Assembly (NCBI GenBank): GCA_025738555.1
Contig: JAOVFP010000001.1
Span: forward strand, 3,906,001 to 3,970,000
DNA length: 64,000 bases
Reading direction: 5' to 3'
Source: Cyathus striatus
Lineage: Eukaryota; Basidiomycota; Agaricomycetes; Agaricales; Nidulariaceae
In this document: one piece after another, positions 21,857 through 32,271 of the stretch
Layout: each line of letters begins with the position of its first letter
Numbering within the stretch: the first letter of the stretch is position 1
Position numbers and translations under genes: made by a program
Notes under the pieces: model-generated
The model's input: only the letters and a program-made list of their open reading frames with translations
Told to the model about the DNA's origin: nothing
Database searches by the model: none

Positions 21857-24800
21857 GATGGTCGTTGATTATCTGGAAGAGGACAAGAAGGGCGGGGCTG
21901 AGAGATCGCTTGCAGGAAAAGGAAGACAAGAAATAGCGTGAGTGTGATTTGTTGTTTGAATTTGAGAGCGTGTCGAGATGAACGAAAGCAACACCAGCGC
22001 CTGCAGTCCTGCAACAGGGAAAGCTATGATATGCGGAAAGAAGAGAGAAGAGAGGGTATCAGAAGTGAGACGAAAAGAGGGGAGAGTGCAGCGCACTGCA
22101 GGGGAAGGTGAGAGAGAAATTGATAGCAAGGAGCGACCATATTTCGGCTGATCCCTACAACAACAGATCCCACAGCCACACCCTCTTCCGCAACCTCGAC
22201 GCAACACGCTTGCCTGGTCCCATCCCTCAAGCTTATTGTTGTCCAACCTTGCTCCCACTCTTCTCTCTACCACACACTCTTAATCTGCCGTTCTAACTTC
22301 TCCATGCCCAAATCTCCCCTGTCATAGCCCACGCTCATCTACTCGCCGTCTCTCCTATTTTTAGGGCCTTGGCAACGTATGTCTCCAATGAAGCGCTGTT
22401 GAGCTGCTAAGTATGCTATGCTGATATCAGCTACCTTAATATTGTTGCCCACCGGCACTGCTTCAATTTTCGCGTTTTATAAACATCACTTATAATCGAG
22501 AAAGTTCAACACATTCAACCGATTTAATACACCGCATGATCGACAGTAGATCAGACCAACGTGGATGTGATGCATCGCGGTGAAGAATCGGCCTTCAAGC
22601 TTCAATTTGGGGCTCTATACGAATATGGTAGAGCGTATATCTACTGGGTGAACTGGGAAATATGCCACTGCAGAAATACCAAGACAACAATATGGCGTCA
22701 AAATCTCAGAAGAGTCTCTCTGAGAAACACGTTGCTGGCATGGCTGTACGCACTGAACAATTTCAGCATTGAAGCCAATTGTGGTATTACCGTACAGCTC
22801 CGTATACATGGCCCTCTGATACCTTGTATCTATTTATTTCGCTCTATTCGACAAGAGCGGGTCAGCATGTTAAACATCCGATCCCCGAGTCACCTCAGCC
22901 ACTACGAGTACAGTCAAGAGGCAAGAAGAACATTTCATCAAATCGCTCCCGCGTTGTCCCCATTCAGCTTCCCGCCTTCTAAATCTTCATTACGTCTTCC
23001 AAGAATTTTCATATCTGTTACGCAACATATTTTTGCGCTTCTCTAGAACGGGACCGCAGATGGCTAATTTTTCAATCAGATTTCACAGCTGAAGCTAAGC
23101 AGCGATGGAGAAAACATATAAGAAGGTTATGCCAGGCACCCTGCTTCTGCTTGAGTGGTACCGTCATTTTATGAAACATTGCATAAACTGACGATGGCAT
23201 ATTTTCAATCCAGGCTATGAGAAAAGTTTCCGTTATTATGTGCATGCCCGAATCAAACTCTAGCAATTTCAATCTGCCGTATTCACGGCCACCGCCTGCG
23301 CATGAACTCAAGTGCTTTCTCATGCAGGCGCTGGTCGATCGAAGTAATCCTGAGGAGCGCTCGTACATACGTACATTCTACTTTATTGACTTCTCCCACC
23401 TGACAAGATTACGGCGACCATCTTAGCCCCATTACAATCCTAGCGGCTGTTATTCTAGGCTTTCTTGGGCAAGGAAAGCGACATCTCCTTGACATATCGA
23501 TTGTATTCGAGTTAGTGATCCCGATGCGTCTGCTTTACGGCGGAACGGTATCTCATACATAGTTGTACGAAGCAATTGGCGCCCCCTTCTCAAACCTCAA
23601 ACATATCCCGGGATTACAGCAGATTCATCTTGCGTACTTCTCTTAGATCCTTTCCTCCTGGTTGATTCTCGACCCCCATACACTGTTCCAATTCTGAGAA
23701 GGTGATATTTTAATTAACTTGAGGATCCGAGCTATTCGCGTCATTATTTGTACCCACCAGCCTCGATTGCACCCTGCGACTAGTATCAGCTGCGAGTACA
23801 ACTGATCGCATATACCACATGAACACTGTTCTCGTGCTCAGCTACTATTGGCTTGGGGGATCTTAAAAGCCGACTATATCACCAGAAATTCTCGAATACC
23901 ACGGCTCGTTTGATATCATTGCAGGGTGTATGCGGGCTTCGAGGTGTACAATTTTACGTTAACTGCCTGGTTTTCCTTAGCTCTTCATCTTATATTGTCC
24001 GGAGGTATGTATCTCATCCCGGTATAGCGCGGCAGCGACTAGCCAAGTAATCATGCTTTCAAATTTGGAGAAAATCCCCAATTTCTACTGGCTTTTAGGT
24101 TCTCAGAATGCTTTACTTCCGAACATGTATGCTGTCTGTTTAATGACATCCCCTCTTAAACTGTAGCGTTCTGAAACATTGTAATTAAGCACCGACGAAC
24201 TGACTCCGTAGTCGTCTCTCTTAGCTGCTGTTCATTCCTCGCAAGTAGATTTTTCCAGATTATTCCTCAGTAAAGATTTCCTTTTTATCGGTATGTATAC
24301 CAAGTCATTCTGAATCAATTGATGCGCAGTAATTATCCTCTTTGCATTGCTGTGCATTTTCGCGTTATTTCTTCCGCCCCCCCTGTTGGCCTTTTAAGCT
24401 GGCCCGCCTTATGGGAGCTTCTTTGTCTTCGGTCCGCAGAAGATTATTATTATTTCCTTTCGTTAGAAGACCTTGATAACGGTGCGTTTGATTCGGTTTG
24501 AATAACATGTCTCACTTCTTTTGTTGTCGACTCGCTTCCGCGTCACATTATCTAACCGGTCAAGCGCCGACCCGTGTCTTGTGCACGTTGATATTTGGCA
24601 ACTTGAACTTTTCATAATCTAGTTTGTGATATGTCGCCTAAATGCAACTAGGCCTCGTGCATCAACCACCTTCTACTTTGGCTCTCTCGCTGCTCCCACA
24701 GAACTCATAACAACAGATCATCAAGCGGCATACCCAAGGCCATGCCCTTTAATGGGACTTATCTGCAATCCCAGAAACTTACTTCATCCCTAGTGGTTAC

Positions 24801-25458
24801 CCCGTTTTTTCAATTGACTCGGAAAAACGTGCTCTGTTTCCTACGTCAACTCTTCCCTGCCCTATTAACGCTAACAATTGGTATTCTTGGGTGCCTGAAA
24901 TGTAGTAGGCGGCAATGGTATAAATATAGTTCATGAACGGAAATGGACATTTTGGATGTCTTGACTGCGAAGCTTCATAGCTTTACTCGCCTTGCCTCCC
25001 CATGGCTTACGGAATGTTCTCCTTTTCCCCTTGTGAATCTAAGCTTCTATCTAACATGTGTAACCTTCAAGGCTAAGATGTCATTTGCAATAGTTATTAG
25101 TGAGTGACTTTCATTAGCTTTCATTTGCATCCGCGAGAGATTAACAGATGATTAACCCCGCCAGTCGCGGGTAAGTAATAGATCTACGGAGCCTTAGTTT
25201 TCAGATGTTTGATATGTCGCACGATAACATAATGCTGTATGTAGCCTATCTGACAGTAAGGGGAGATATGTATCAGTTGTAAGTGGGCTCACTGCAGATC
25301 GTATTTTATAACTTATCACTGCATTCGCGTAATCCTTCAAGCCTCACGCTTCAACTACCTTCATCAACATTCGCGACGGCAGTCAAGATATAATGTGAGT
25401 GTGAGACATGTACATATTGAAACATCTTAGCGAACTACAAATAATTAGAATAACTTCC
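21857..25458. other. 3.6-kb region without a convincing gene
   Basis: The left end (to about 22330) is the RasGAP promoter, with pyrimidine/purine-rich strings. Beyond it the best frame is 161 codons at 22561-23046, which has no signal peptide, domain or splice context that I recognise. The rest holds only short frames. No tRNA-like box B, no terminal repeats and no transposase fragment seen. It could contain noncoding transcripts or decayed sequence. Confidence 0.5.
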
Positions 25459-26198
25459 TCAGCCAGTACACTCCTCCGCCATCGTGCCAACCGAATAAAT
25501 GTCACCCGGTGGGAGGCCAGCGCTGTTAGAAAAACGGTTTGATGAAATCAGGGCGGGCGGGAAAGGGTTGCTCGACCGTTTCGCCCTCGAGTGTCCTGTA
25601 GCGAATGTTATAACCTTGGCCGGAAATCTGTTGGGCACAATGAACAACGTTTTTTGCTCAGGGAAATATCGGCATACACATTTGAAGAACTGTAGGCAGC
25701 TCACAACAGCGCCCACAACCCACCCTCTGGCAGAGAGATTAACCTCGACTTGTTGGTTCTTGAGACACCGTAAGCAAGGCACAGCCATGATATCTATTGA
25801 TATTTAACGCATACCATGGCAAGTCGTTTCAGCTGGAGTCAAAGATAAGGAACAATAACAATAACAATGGCTATAGATAAACATCGGTTACTTACTATAT
25901 CCCAGTTCATCTCATTATACTTCCCAACGATTCTTCCAGGATTTGACGGAGAATTCCCATTCAACGAACCCCAGGCATCGTAATAGTTGTTATCCTGTCC
26001 CGAGGGAAATGGGTTGGAGAAAACATTGGTTCTACCAGCATCACGATACGAATCTTGAGTACTAGAAGGAAAGCTCGCTGGTCTGGGAGGGACCTGGGGA
26101 ATAGGCCCATATTTTACTGGATAACTCGCGTCGACAGGTGGAGGAAAATCATGCGGATAAGGGGGACCCATGTTGACAGGCGCGCCATGACGATACAT
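25459..26198 (-). pseudogene. LITAF-like membrane-associated zinc-binding protein, probably broken
   Basis: The first exon (from 26198) codes a Pro/Tyr-rich region, MYRHGAPVNMGPPYPHDFPP..., as in N-termini of LITAF-domain proteins, and has a TATATAA-like element at 26289-26297, about 95 bp upstream. Further on, AVPCLRCLKNQQVEVNLSARGWVVGAVV looks like the first CxxC plus the amphipathic/hydrophobic segment of a LITAF domain. KNVVHCAQQISGQGY, in another frame, looks like the second half. The two halves are out of frame at a run of six T (25650-25655), and the second knuckle reads C-A-Q-Q instead of CxxC. The exon 1 to exon 2 join also needs an impossibly short intron. LITAF proteins sit on endosomal membranes. 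Assignment is tentative; it may instead be an unrelated gene that I have mis-spliced. Confidence 0.35.
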
Positions 26199-27369
26199 TG
26201 TTATTTAAGCGAAGGCTGGTGAATGAGAGCCTATGAGAGCACGGGCAAGTGCTTGGGGAGTACAGTGTTGATAAGTAGGAAGAGCCTTTATATAAAATCA
26301 CTGTCGCTTGATTTAGACGTTAATCATTGAGCCTGGTACGCAGGGAGTAGAAGAACAGCCTTGACAGATACTGTCTCGAAGAGCCGTAGACCCGGGAAAT
26401 TCCTGCATTCAAGGAAAATCCAAAGAATAATTAAGTGATTGTGAAATAGGCATAGTGCGAAAATCTAAATGACTGAATGAGGGAACGTGTCTGGAGCGTT
26501 TCAACAGAAGTAAGACCAAGGTCACCCAGCTGAGGAGTAATTTCGACCCGTTGTGTGGGAGAGATGACCCAAAATATTGTGGGCGGCTAGATTTAAGTGA
26601 TGTGATATCAAGAAACGGCGAGGATACCGGTCAGTCACATACACAACAAAATATGTGAATTCCCTCAGTTTTAAGTTGGATGAATTATATTTTGACAGTT
26701 CTCGCTCCACTAAAGATGTATCAAGGGAGTTCTGACCCTGCGTTGGTTCATCACATTCAAGGCAGTATCCGGAAGGGCTCTTGCGTGTTAGACAGGTTTC
26801 AGATGACTGAGAGGAGCAGAAGAAATAATGCTGTTACAGTATAACAGTTAACCATCGAGTAACCAGTTCAAGATTTGGGGTAGCCGTCGATAGAGTTTCC
26901 CTAGAGAACTGCAATCTGCACCAAACCATGTTCATGAACATGACCAAGGCGTAATCTGCTATATAAGTTGGAACTTCGAAACCAAGTGGACCAGTGCATA
27001 TTAGAGTGAAGTATTTGATATTCGAGGAAGTATGTAGCTGAACCGCCGACAGGCAAATACCGTTGATTAGTTTTGTCACAATCCGACTAACGGCACCTGG
27101 ACAGAGAACCTGAATGCTCCTGGTGACCGAAGAACTTATGGTTGCCAGCGCGATGAACTTGTAAACCCCTTTTGTAAGTGGTGGGTGTTTTGAGTTGGGA
27201 GCGAGCGGGTCCGTAGATGCCACTGGATGATGACTGTGACAAAGACTACGGAGAGACTCGATCAATCATCCATTAAGGCACGTGAAGGAGTAGATCCCTT
27301 GATCTTCGCCTCCGCTCCCTTGTCTTCAATTAAATATACTCTACTGCCACAGTTGTCTTGCGTGGTGTA
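26199..27369. other. Intergenic between divergent genes
   Basis: Holds the promoter of the LITAF-like gene (TATA-like element near 26289) and that of the RIM20/BRO1 gene. An open minus-strand frame of 143 codons (26834-27265) has no supporting feature. Confidence 0.5.
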
Positions 27370-30300
27370 ATGCCCAATCTTCTGGCTCTTCCTTTTAAGA
27401 AAACATATCCTATCAATATCAGGGATGTCGCCAGGGCTTATATATCTGAGCGTACCGACTCCCACCCGGACGAATTCAAACAGGACATTAAACAGTGGCA
27501 AGACCTGCGGAAGGAGGCAACAGACGAAGTCGTTCATATCAATCGCATAGACGCTATTCTAAGGTATTTGCCCGCGCGCTATCGTCGTTGCGTGCAGCTA
27601 AGATATACTCTACAGATATCATGCACAACTCATATCCATACTGGCCAAGCTTCCAGTAGATGCGAGTCTCTACAACACGTTTGCAGGGACTATATTGACA
27701 TCTAAATAGATCCAACTTGACATCGCGTACGCCCCCGTGTTCAACGCGTCAACCGTTCCAATTACACTCAAGAACCTTGCTTTCGAACGCGCCGCAGTTT
27801 TATTTAACCTCGCTGCACTATATTCCCGTCTGGCAGGGTCTGCCGACCGCTCCACTTTGGCTGGTATCAAAGAGGCTGCAAATAGATATCAGGTGGTTCA
27901 ACCTGCCAACATCCTTGTATATTTATTCTGATCCATTCTTAGCAATCTGCAGGGACGTTTTCTTATCTGTCTTCGACTGCTCTACCGAAGCTCGTCTATA
28001 CCCCCGATGATGAAGATATTCCTCTCGACCTCTCTAAAGGCTTTGTAAAAGGACTTGAGTGGTTAATGCTCGCACAGGCACAAGAATGCACGTGGCAGCT
28101 TGCAAAAATGAGTAAGGAGTAATAACTACTGGACCACCACAACTCTTACTGTAGAATAGATAATTCTAAAAACGCAGTAATCGCTAGAATTGCAGTAGGA
28201 GTGAGTTTATATCCTCCTTTCAATTTCGAGTATTAATAAGATATAGGCAGCATCGCTGTACGAAACAGCTGTTAAGACAATCAAAGAAGCGTCTCCCAGT
28301 ATCAAACATGCTTTCCCATCCGTGAGGGCGTTCCATCACTACTACAGCGATAGCAGATGATAGTTAATACCTAAAACAGGATTGGCTACCGCACATGGAT
28401 GCAAAATCCCATCATTTCTTTGCTGTAGCACAATACAGAAAAGCGGCAGACGACAGCGAGGCTAGTAGGTTCGCGTTTCTCTTCTCTAACTGCCGACGTC
28501 TCTCATCCGCTCATTGGATTAATAGGTACGGTGTGGAACTGGCCCGCTATACCCAAGCACAGGCCGAGGCTAAGAAAGCCTACGACATCGCTCGTCGTGG
28601 CGGAATCGCGGATACGGTTGTGCATGACATTAAATCACTCCTTGACAAACTAGAAAAAGATATTCAGCGTTCCGAACGTGACAATGATTTAATATATCAT
28701 CAGGATGTGCCTGCTCCATCCGCGCTTCAGACATTCCAGCCTGCATTGCTAGTCAGTGCCGCTATACCACCGGGGTTAACCAACCCCGCTAGTGTTCTTG
28801 GAGACTTGCCTTCATTGTTTGGCGAACTTGTCGGATGGGGAACACGTGAAGCTATAAGTTAGTCTTCCTTTAAGTATCTCCAAGCATGATTTTTTAAAGT
28901 CGCATTAGACATATATAATAGCAGAAAAGAGAATCTTATTAAAGAGAAGATTTCTGGCTTTTCTCGTGAACTTCAAGATCGCACAGATGAGTACGTGCCA
29001 GAGTGAATGTCTACTTCTTGTCTCACGTTCTCCTTAGAAACCTGCGCAAGCTAAATCTGCCAGCTTCGTTGGAAGCTCTCGAGAGGCCTATTGGTTTACC
29101 ACCTAGTCTTCTACGAAAAGCCGAGGAAGTTCGATTGGAAAATGGACCTGCTAAAATTCGTGCATCCATTGATGATCTAGAGAGGTTGTCTCAACAGGAT
29201 GTAGCAATATTGGACGAATCTCTAGATATCCTAGACAGTGAAGCTTCGGAAGATGAAGCTGCTCGTAAATCCACTCCTCTAGGGCGTTCACCATCTCATG
29301 AGGCCAACGTGGAGCTCATTGAAAAGTCAGCTCGATACCGTAGCATTCTAGAACAGGCACATAGCGGCGATGAAATCATCCGACAGCAGTGGGATGATTG
29401 GGAAGACAATATATGCGCACTAACTCTCGATGAAGTAAATGCAGCTTTACTATGTTTGACATTGCTTGAAATTACTAACGAACTTTCTTCTTACCTTCAG
29501 GTGGATCTCGAAAGCATTGTCCCGACGACGACTATTAATGCAAGTCATACTTCTGCAGAAGGCCAGCAAACCCTTAATCACTCCCGTATATTACGAGTTA
29601 AACTTGAGGAGCTTGATGGTCTTCATCGAGAACGGGACTCGCTTGTCCGAAGAGCAAAGCAGCTTGCTTCTGCAGACGATATCCGATCGCGCATTGTGAA
29701 GGTTGCGTCCGGGTTCGAAAGGATGACTGAAGTGCAACCTTCCATGTTTGAGGATGTACTTGATGAAGAACTTGCTAAATATGACAAGTTTATTCAAGAT
29801 CTATCAGAGATTGAACAAAAGCAGAATGTGATACTAGCGGATATTGAGGTATACATATCTTTTACATAAGGCACCAGTGTAACAAAACTTACACATTAGC
29901 AGGGTCGCAATGAATTGTTCTTAAAATCTAGGAGAGACGACCCTTCAATAAAAGAACGAGAGCGTGCTCTGCAGTCACTGGACTTGACATATTTCAAGTA
30001 TAAAGAGATCGTACGAAACTTAGAAGAAGGCTTGAAAGTACGTTGTGCTTTTTTGTAACTATAATTAAAGTGTTGATGATTTCGTAGTTCTACAATGACC
30101 TCGCAGGTATTTTGGCAGGTTTCAAAGAAGTATGCAAGAGCTGGAGTCATCAAAGAAACCAGGAATTGCAGTAAGCAAACTTTTTGCAGTCCAATTCCAG
30201 CATTCTCAAGAACATCTAAGTTCCAGCATGTCCAGAGCACTAAAGGCGACGTCTCTACGAGAGGATTCAGATATAGCTGCTTCCGACGCAGTTTCTGCTT

Positions 30301-30494
30301 CAGTCGCACCTGTTCCTGCATCTGCCACAGCCTCCAATCAAGCTCCAGCCAGTCCAGGCAGAGCATTGCCATCCTCCATCGTTGGTTCTCGAAAACCCCT
30401 TCCTGGGAAATCATCCCTTGGATTGCCATCTATAACATCTGATGACTGGGAAGATATACCACTGCCTCCAGGCCCCAGAGACAATAAATCTTGA
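27370..30494 (+). CDS. RIM20: Bro1-domain protein, PalA/Rim20 (ALIX) family
   Basis: ESCRT-III-associated scaffold of pH signalling (Rim101/PacC pathway) or, as Bro1, of endosomal sorting. Bro1 domain: MPNLLALPFKKTYPINI, DEVVHINRIDAILRYHAQLI, ITLKNLAFERAAVLFNLAAL, LAQAQECTWQLAKMNNSKNA and ASLYETAVKTIKEASPSIKH. Then ELARYTQAQAEAKKAYDIAR leads into a coiled-coil V-domain with AINIYNSRKENLIKEKISGF, LPASLEALERPIGLPPSLLR and RIVKVASGFERMTEVQPSMF. The last helix reads FYNDLAGILAGFKEVCKSW, and a 40-bp intron joins RNQELQ to HLSSSMSRALKATSL. The C-terminal tail is short and Pro/Ser-rich (DWEDIPLPPGPRDNKS). The LEALERPIGLPPSL segment favours PalA/Rim20 over Bro1 by memory. Intron 2 may use a GC donor (GCGAGT) after KLPVD, or GT after KLP. 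Confidence 0.85.
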
Positions 30495-30938
30495 AGATTG
30501 TTTGTATAACAAGGAATGCAAGTCTAGACAGCACATGCTCCATCTATTTATTTTAGGCAAGATTATAATATGTGCAACCCCAGGGCCCAGGCAACCCCTG
30601 ATGATGTATATCAGACAATATACTACAATATATTTGAAGCATTATTACATGTCCTGCCGGTTTTGTTGTACAATACTTACAGAATGCTTGCAAATGTTTG
30701 ATCTACGGTTTACTCGCGAGTGGGACCACAAGGAGAAAAATGGAAGGCAAGAAGTTGCTTTCCGTGAATGTCTTGTTTATCGTCACCATATGAGCTTAGA
30801 AGGGTGCACAGCTGCGGTGCCGACTGACATCCGCGAGCGGTGTATGCTGGTGTATGACTATGATGTGGTTGACTTGTACTCCCTCACATTTCCCCGTTAT
30901 CAATTCTTGAAGGAAATTCTATTTGCATCTCTCGAACC
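30495..30938. other. Intergenic between tandem genes
   Basis: RIM20 3' UTR and promoter of the DUF3421 gene. A long frame (30442-31185) crosses it from one gene into the next but lacks an ATG-led conserved product. Confidence 0.55.
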
Positions 30939-31867
30939 ATGTCACCTCGTCCTCGTCGCAAAAGCATTGACTCTTCCAATTCTTCTTCCTCAGACAGTAG
31001 CAGTGATTCGTCTCACGACCACAACAAAAGAAATAAAGAGAAGGACAAGAAGAACAAGAAACATAAAAAGGATAAGAGAGGTAAGAGAGAAAATCAGCGA
31101 TATCTACAGATCAACGGCATCATTGACAAACCCACAAATCAGCTGCAGAGCTGTTTCCTCACGACCCCTTACACCAGCAACATAATCAATACAGCTTTAA
31201 CCAACCTCTCGCCTTTCCCCAGCTCAACGAACAGAAGAAAGCTCCCATGGCATCTCCTCCTCCCTATGGTTATGCACAGGCTCCTCCCCCATCTGGATAC
31301 CGTATTCCATTGACCTCTGACTCTTCTTTCCCTGAACCATTACGAAGCGGCGAACCCCCATGTCGTGACCTGAATGGTGCTCCAGTTTACATTGGCTCAG
31401 CGCTCTTTGAGTCATCTGTTCATCCTTGCAAGATTGGTCCTCATCTTTCTCCACCGGCATCTGTACCATACGGTGGCGCGGAGCATGCGCATCGCGGGCG
31501 TTATGACTTACTTCCCTTCGTTCCGGAACAGATGGAGTTTGTACGTACCTCTGGCGGACAGATCCCTCAAGGACGACGTCCTGTTGAGGGCGGATATGAA
31601 GAGAATGGCTCTAAACTGTATCATGCAGTTGCTGAGATAAATGGTGTACGCGTTCCTGGGAAAACTGGTGAACATCTGTAAGTTATCTAGCTATATGTAC
31701 TCACAACCACTCTTTAATTGAACAACCGAAATTTACAGTGGAGGATGCAATGTGCCATTTGGCGGAACTGAACACATTGTTAGAGATAACTATGAGGTTC
31801 TGTGAGTCCAGTTTCGAATTCGTCGCATTTAGTCAGTTCTCACTTTTGTTTCAGGTGCTGGAAGTGA
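30939..31867 (+). CDS. DUF3421 (DM9-like) protein with charged Ser/Lys-rich N-terminus
   Basis: Starts MSPRPRRKSIDSSNSSSSDS, then a Ser/Asp run and a Lys-rich block (KDKKNKKHKKDKRE), joined across an intron at about 31081-31155 to LFPHDPLHQQHNQYSF. A Pro-rich stretch, YAQAPPPSGYRIPLTSD, leads to the conserved C-terminal half: LPFVPEQMEFVRTSGGQIPQ, KLYHAVAEINGVRVPGKTGE and, after an intron, HLGGCNVPFGGTEHIVRDNY. A final 13-nt exon adds LCWK and the stop at 31867. The GKTGEHLGGCNVPFGG and YEVLCWK blocks are typical of DUF3421/DM9 repeats. In animals these are linked to sugar binding and innate defence; in fungi the role is unknown. No signal peptide, so cytosolic or nuclear. Confidence 0.8.
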
Positions 31868-32271
31868 AAGATGACTTGCTTTGTAGACATACCTATACCT
31901 GCATCGTTGTACCAAGATACTTATACGGAATTTTGTAAAGTATGTACATATTGTATAACACCGCCTTGGTGTTTCCCCCAAGTTTCCCCGTTTATCGCAA
32001 GGCAATTTATCGAAGAAGTATTTTATGTATGTAAAATTTCTTAGTCGGTTGCTAATCTTCCTGTATTTGGTCTTTCTTGACATGGTTGATGGGATTCAAA
32101 CCATTCAATTAGTTTACAGGTGACTATACAGAAGACAATTTAAACAGAATTATAAGACTACGAAAAACCTCCACACATCACTAATATTACTAGCACTAAA
32201 TAATACAGAAAGCTTAGTGAACAGACAATAGTCCACGAATCCAATCATTAATAATTATTCCTAGTTAAGAG
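31868..32271. other. Intergenic, convergent 3' ends
   Basis: AT-rich convergent terminator region between the DUF3421 gene and the minus-strand exchanger gene. No gene seen. Confidence 0.6.

Noticed and set aside
22561..23046. 161-codon plus-strand frame in the gene-poor region
   Set aside because: No signal peptide, domain, biased composition or splice context, and only a chance-like open frame.
26834..27265. 143-codon minus-strand frame upstream of RIM20
   Set aside because: Composition is random-like and it overlaps the promoter space of a well-supported gene.
30442..31185. 247-codon plus-strand frame bridging RIM20 and the DUF3421 gene
   Set aside because: It has no family motif, overlaps the known exons of both genes in a different frame and appears to be chance openness.
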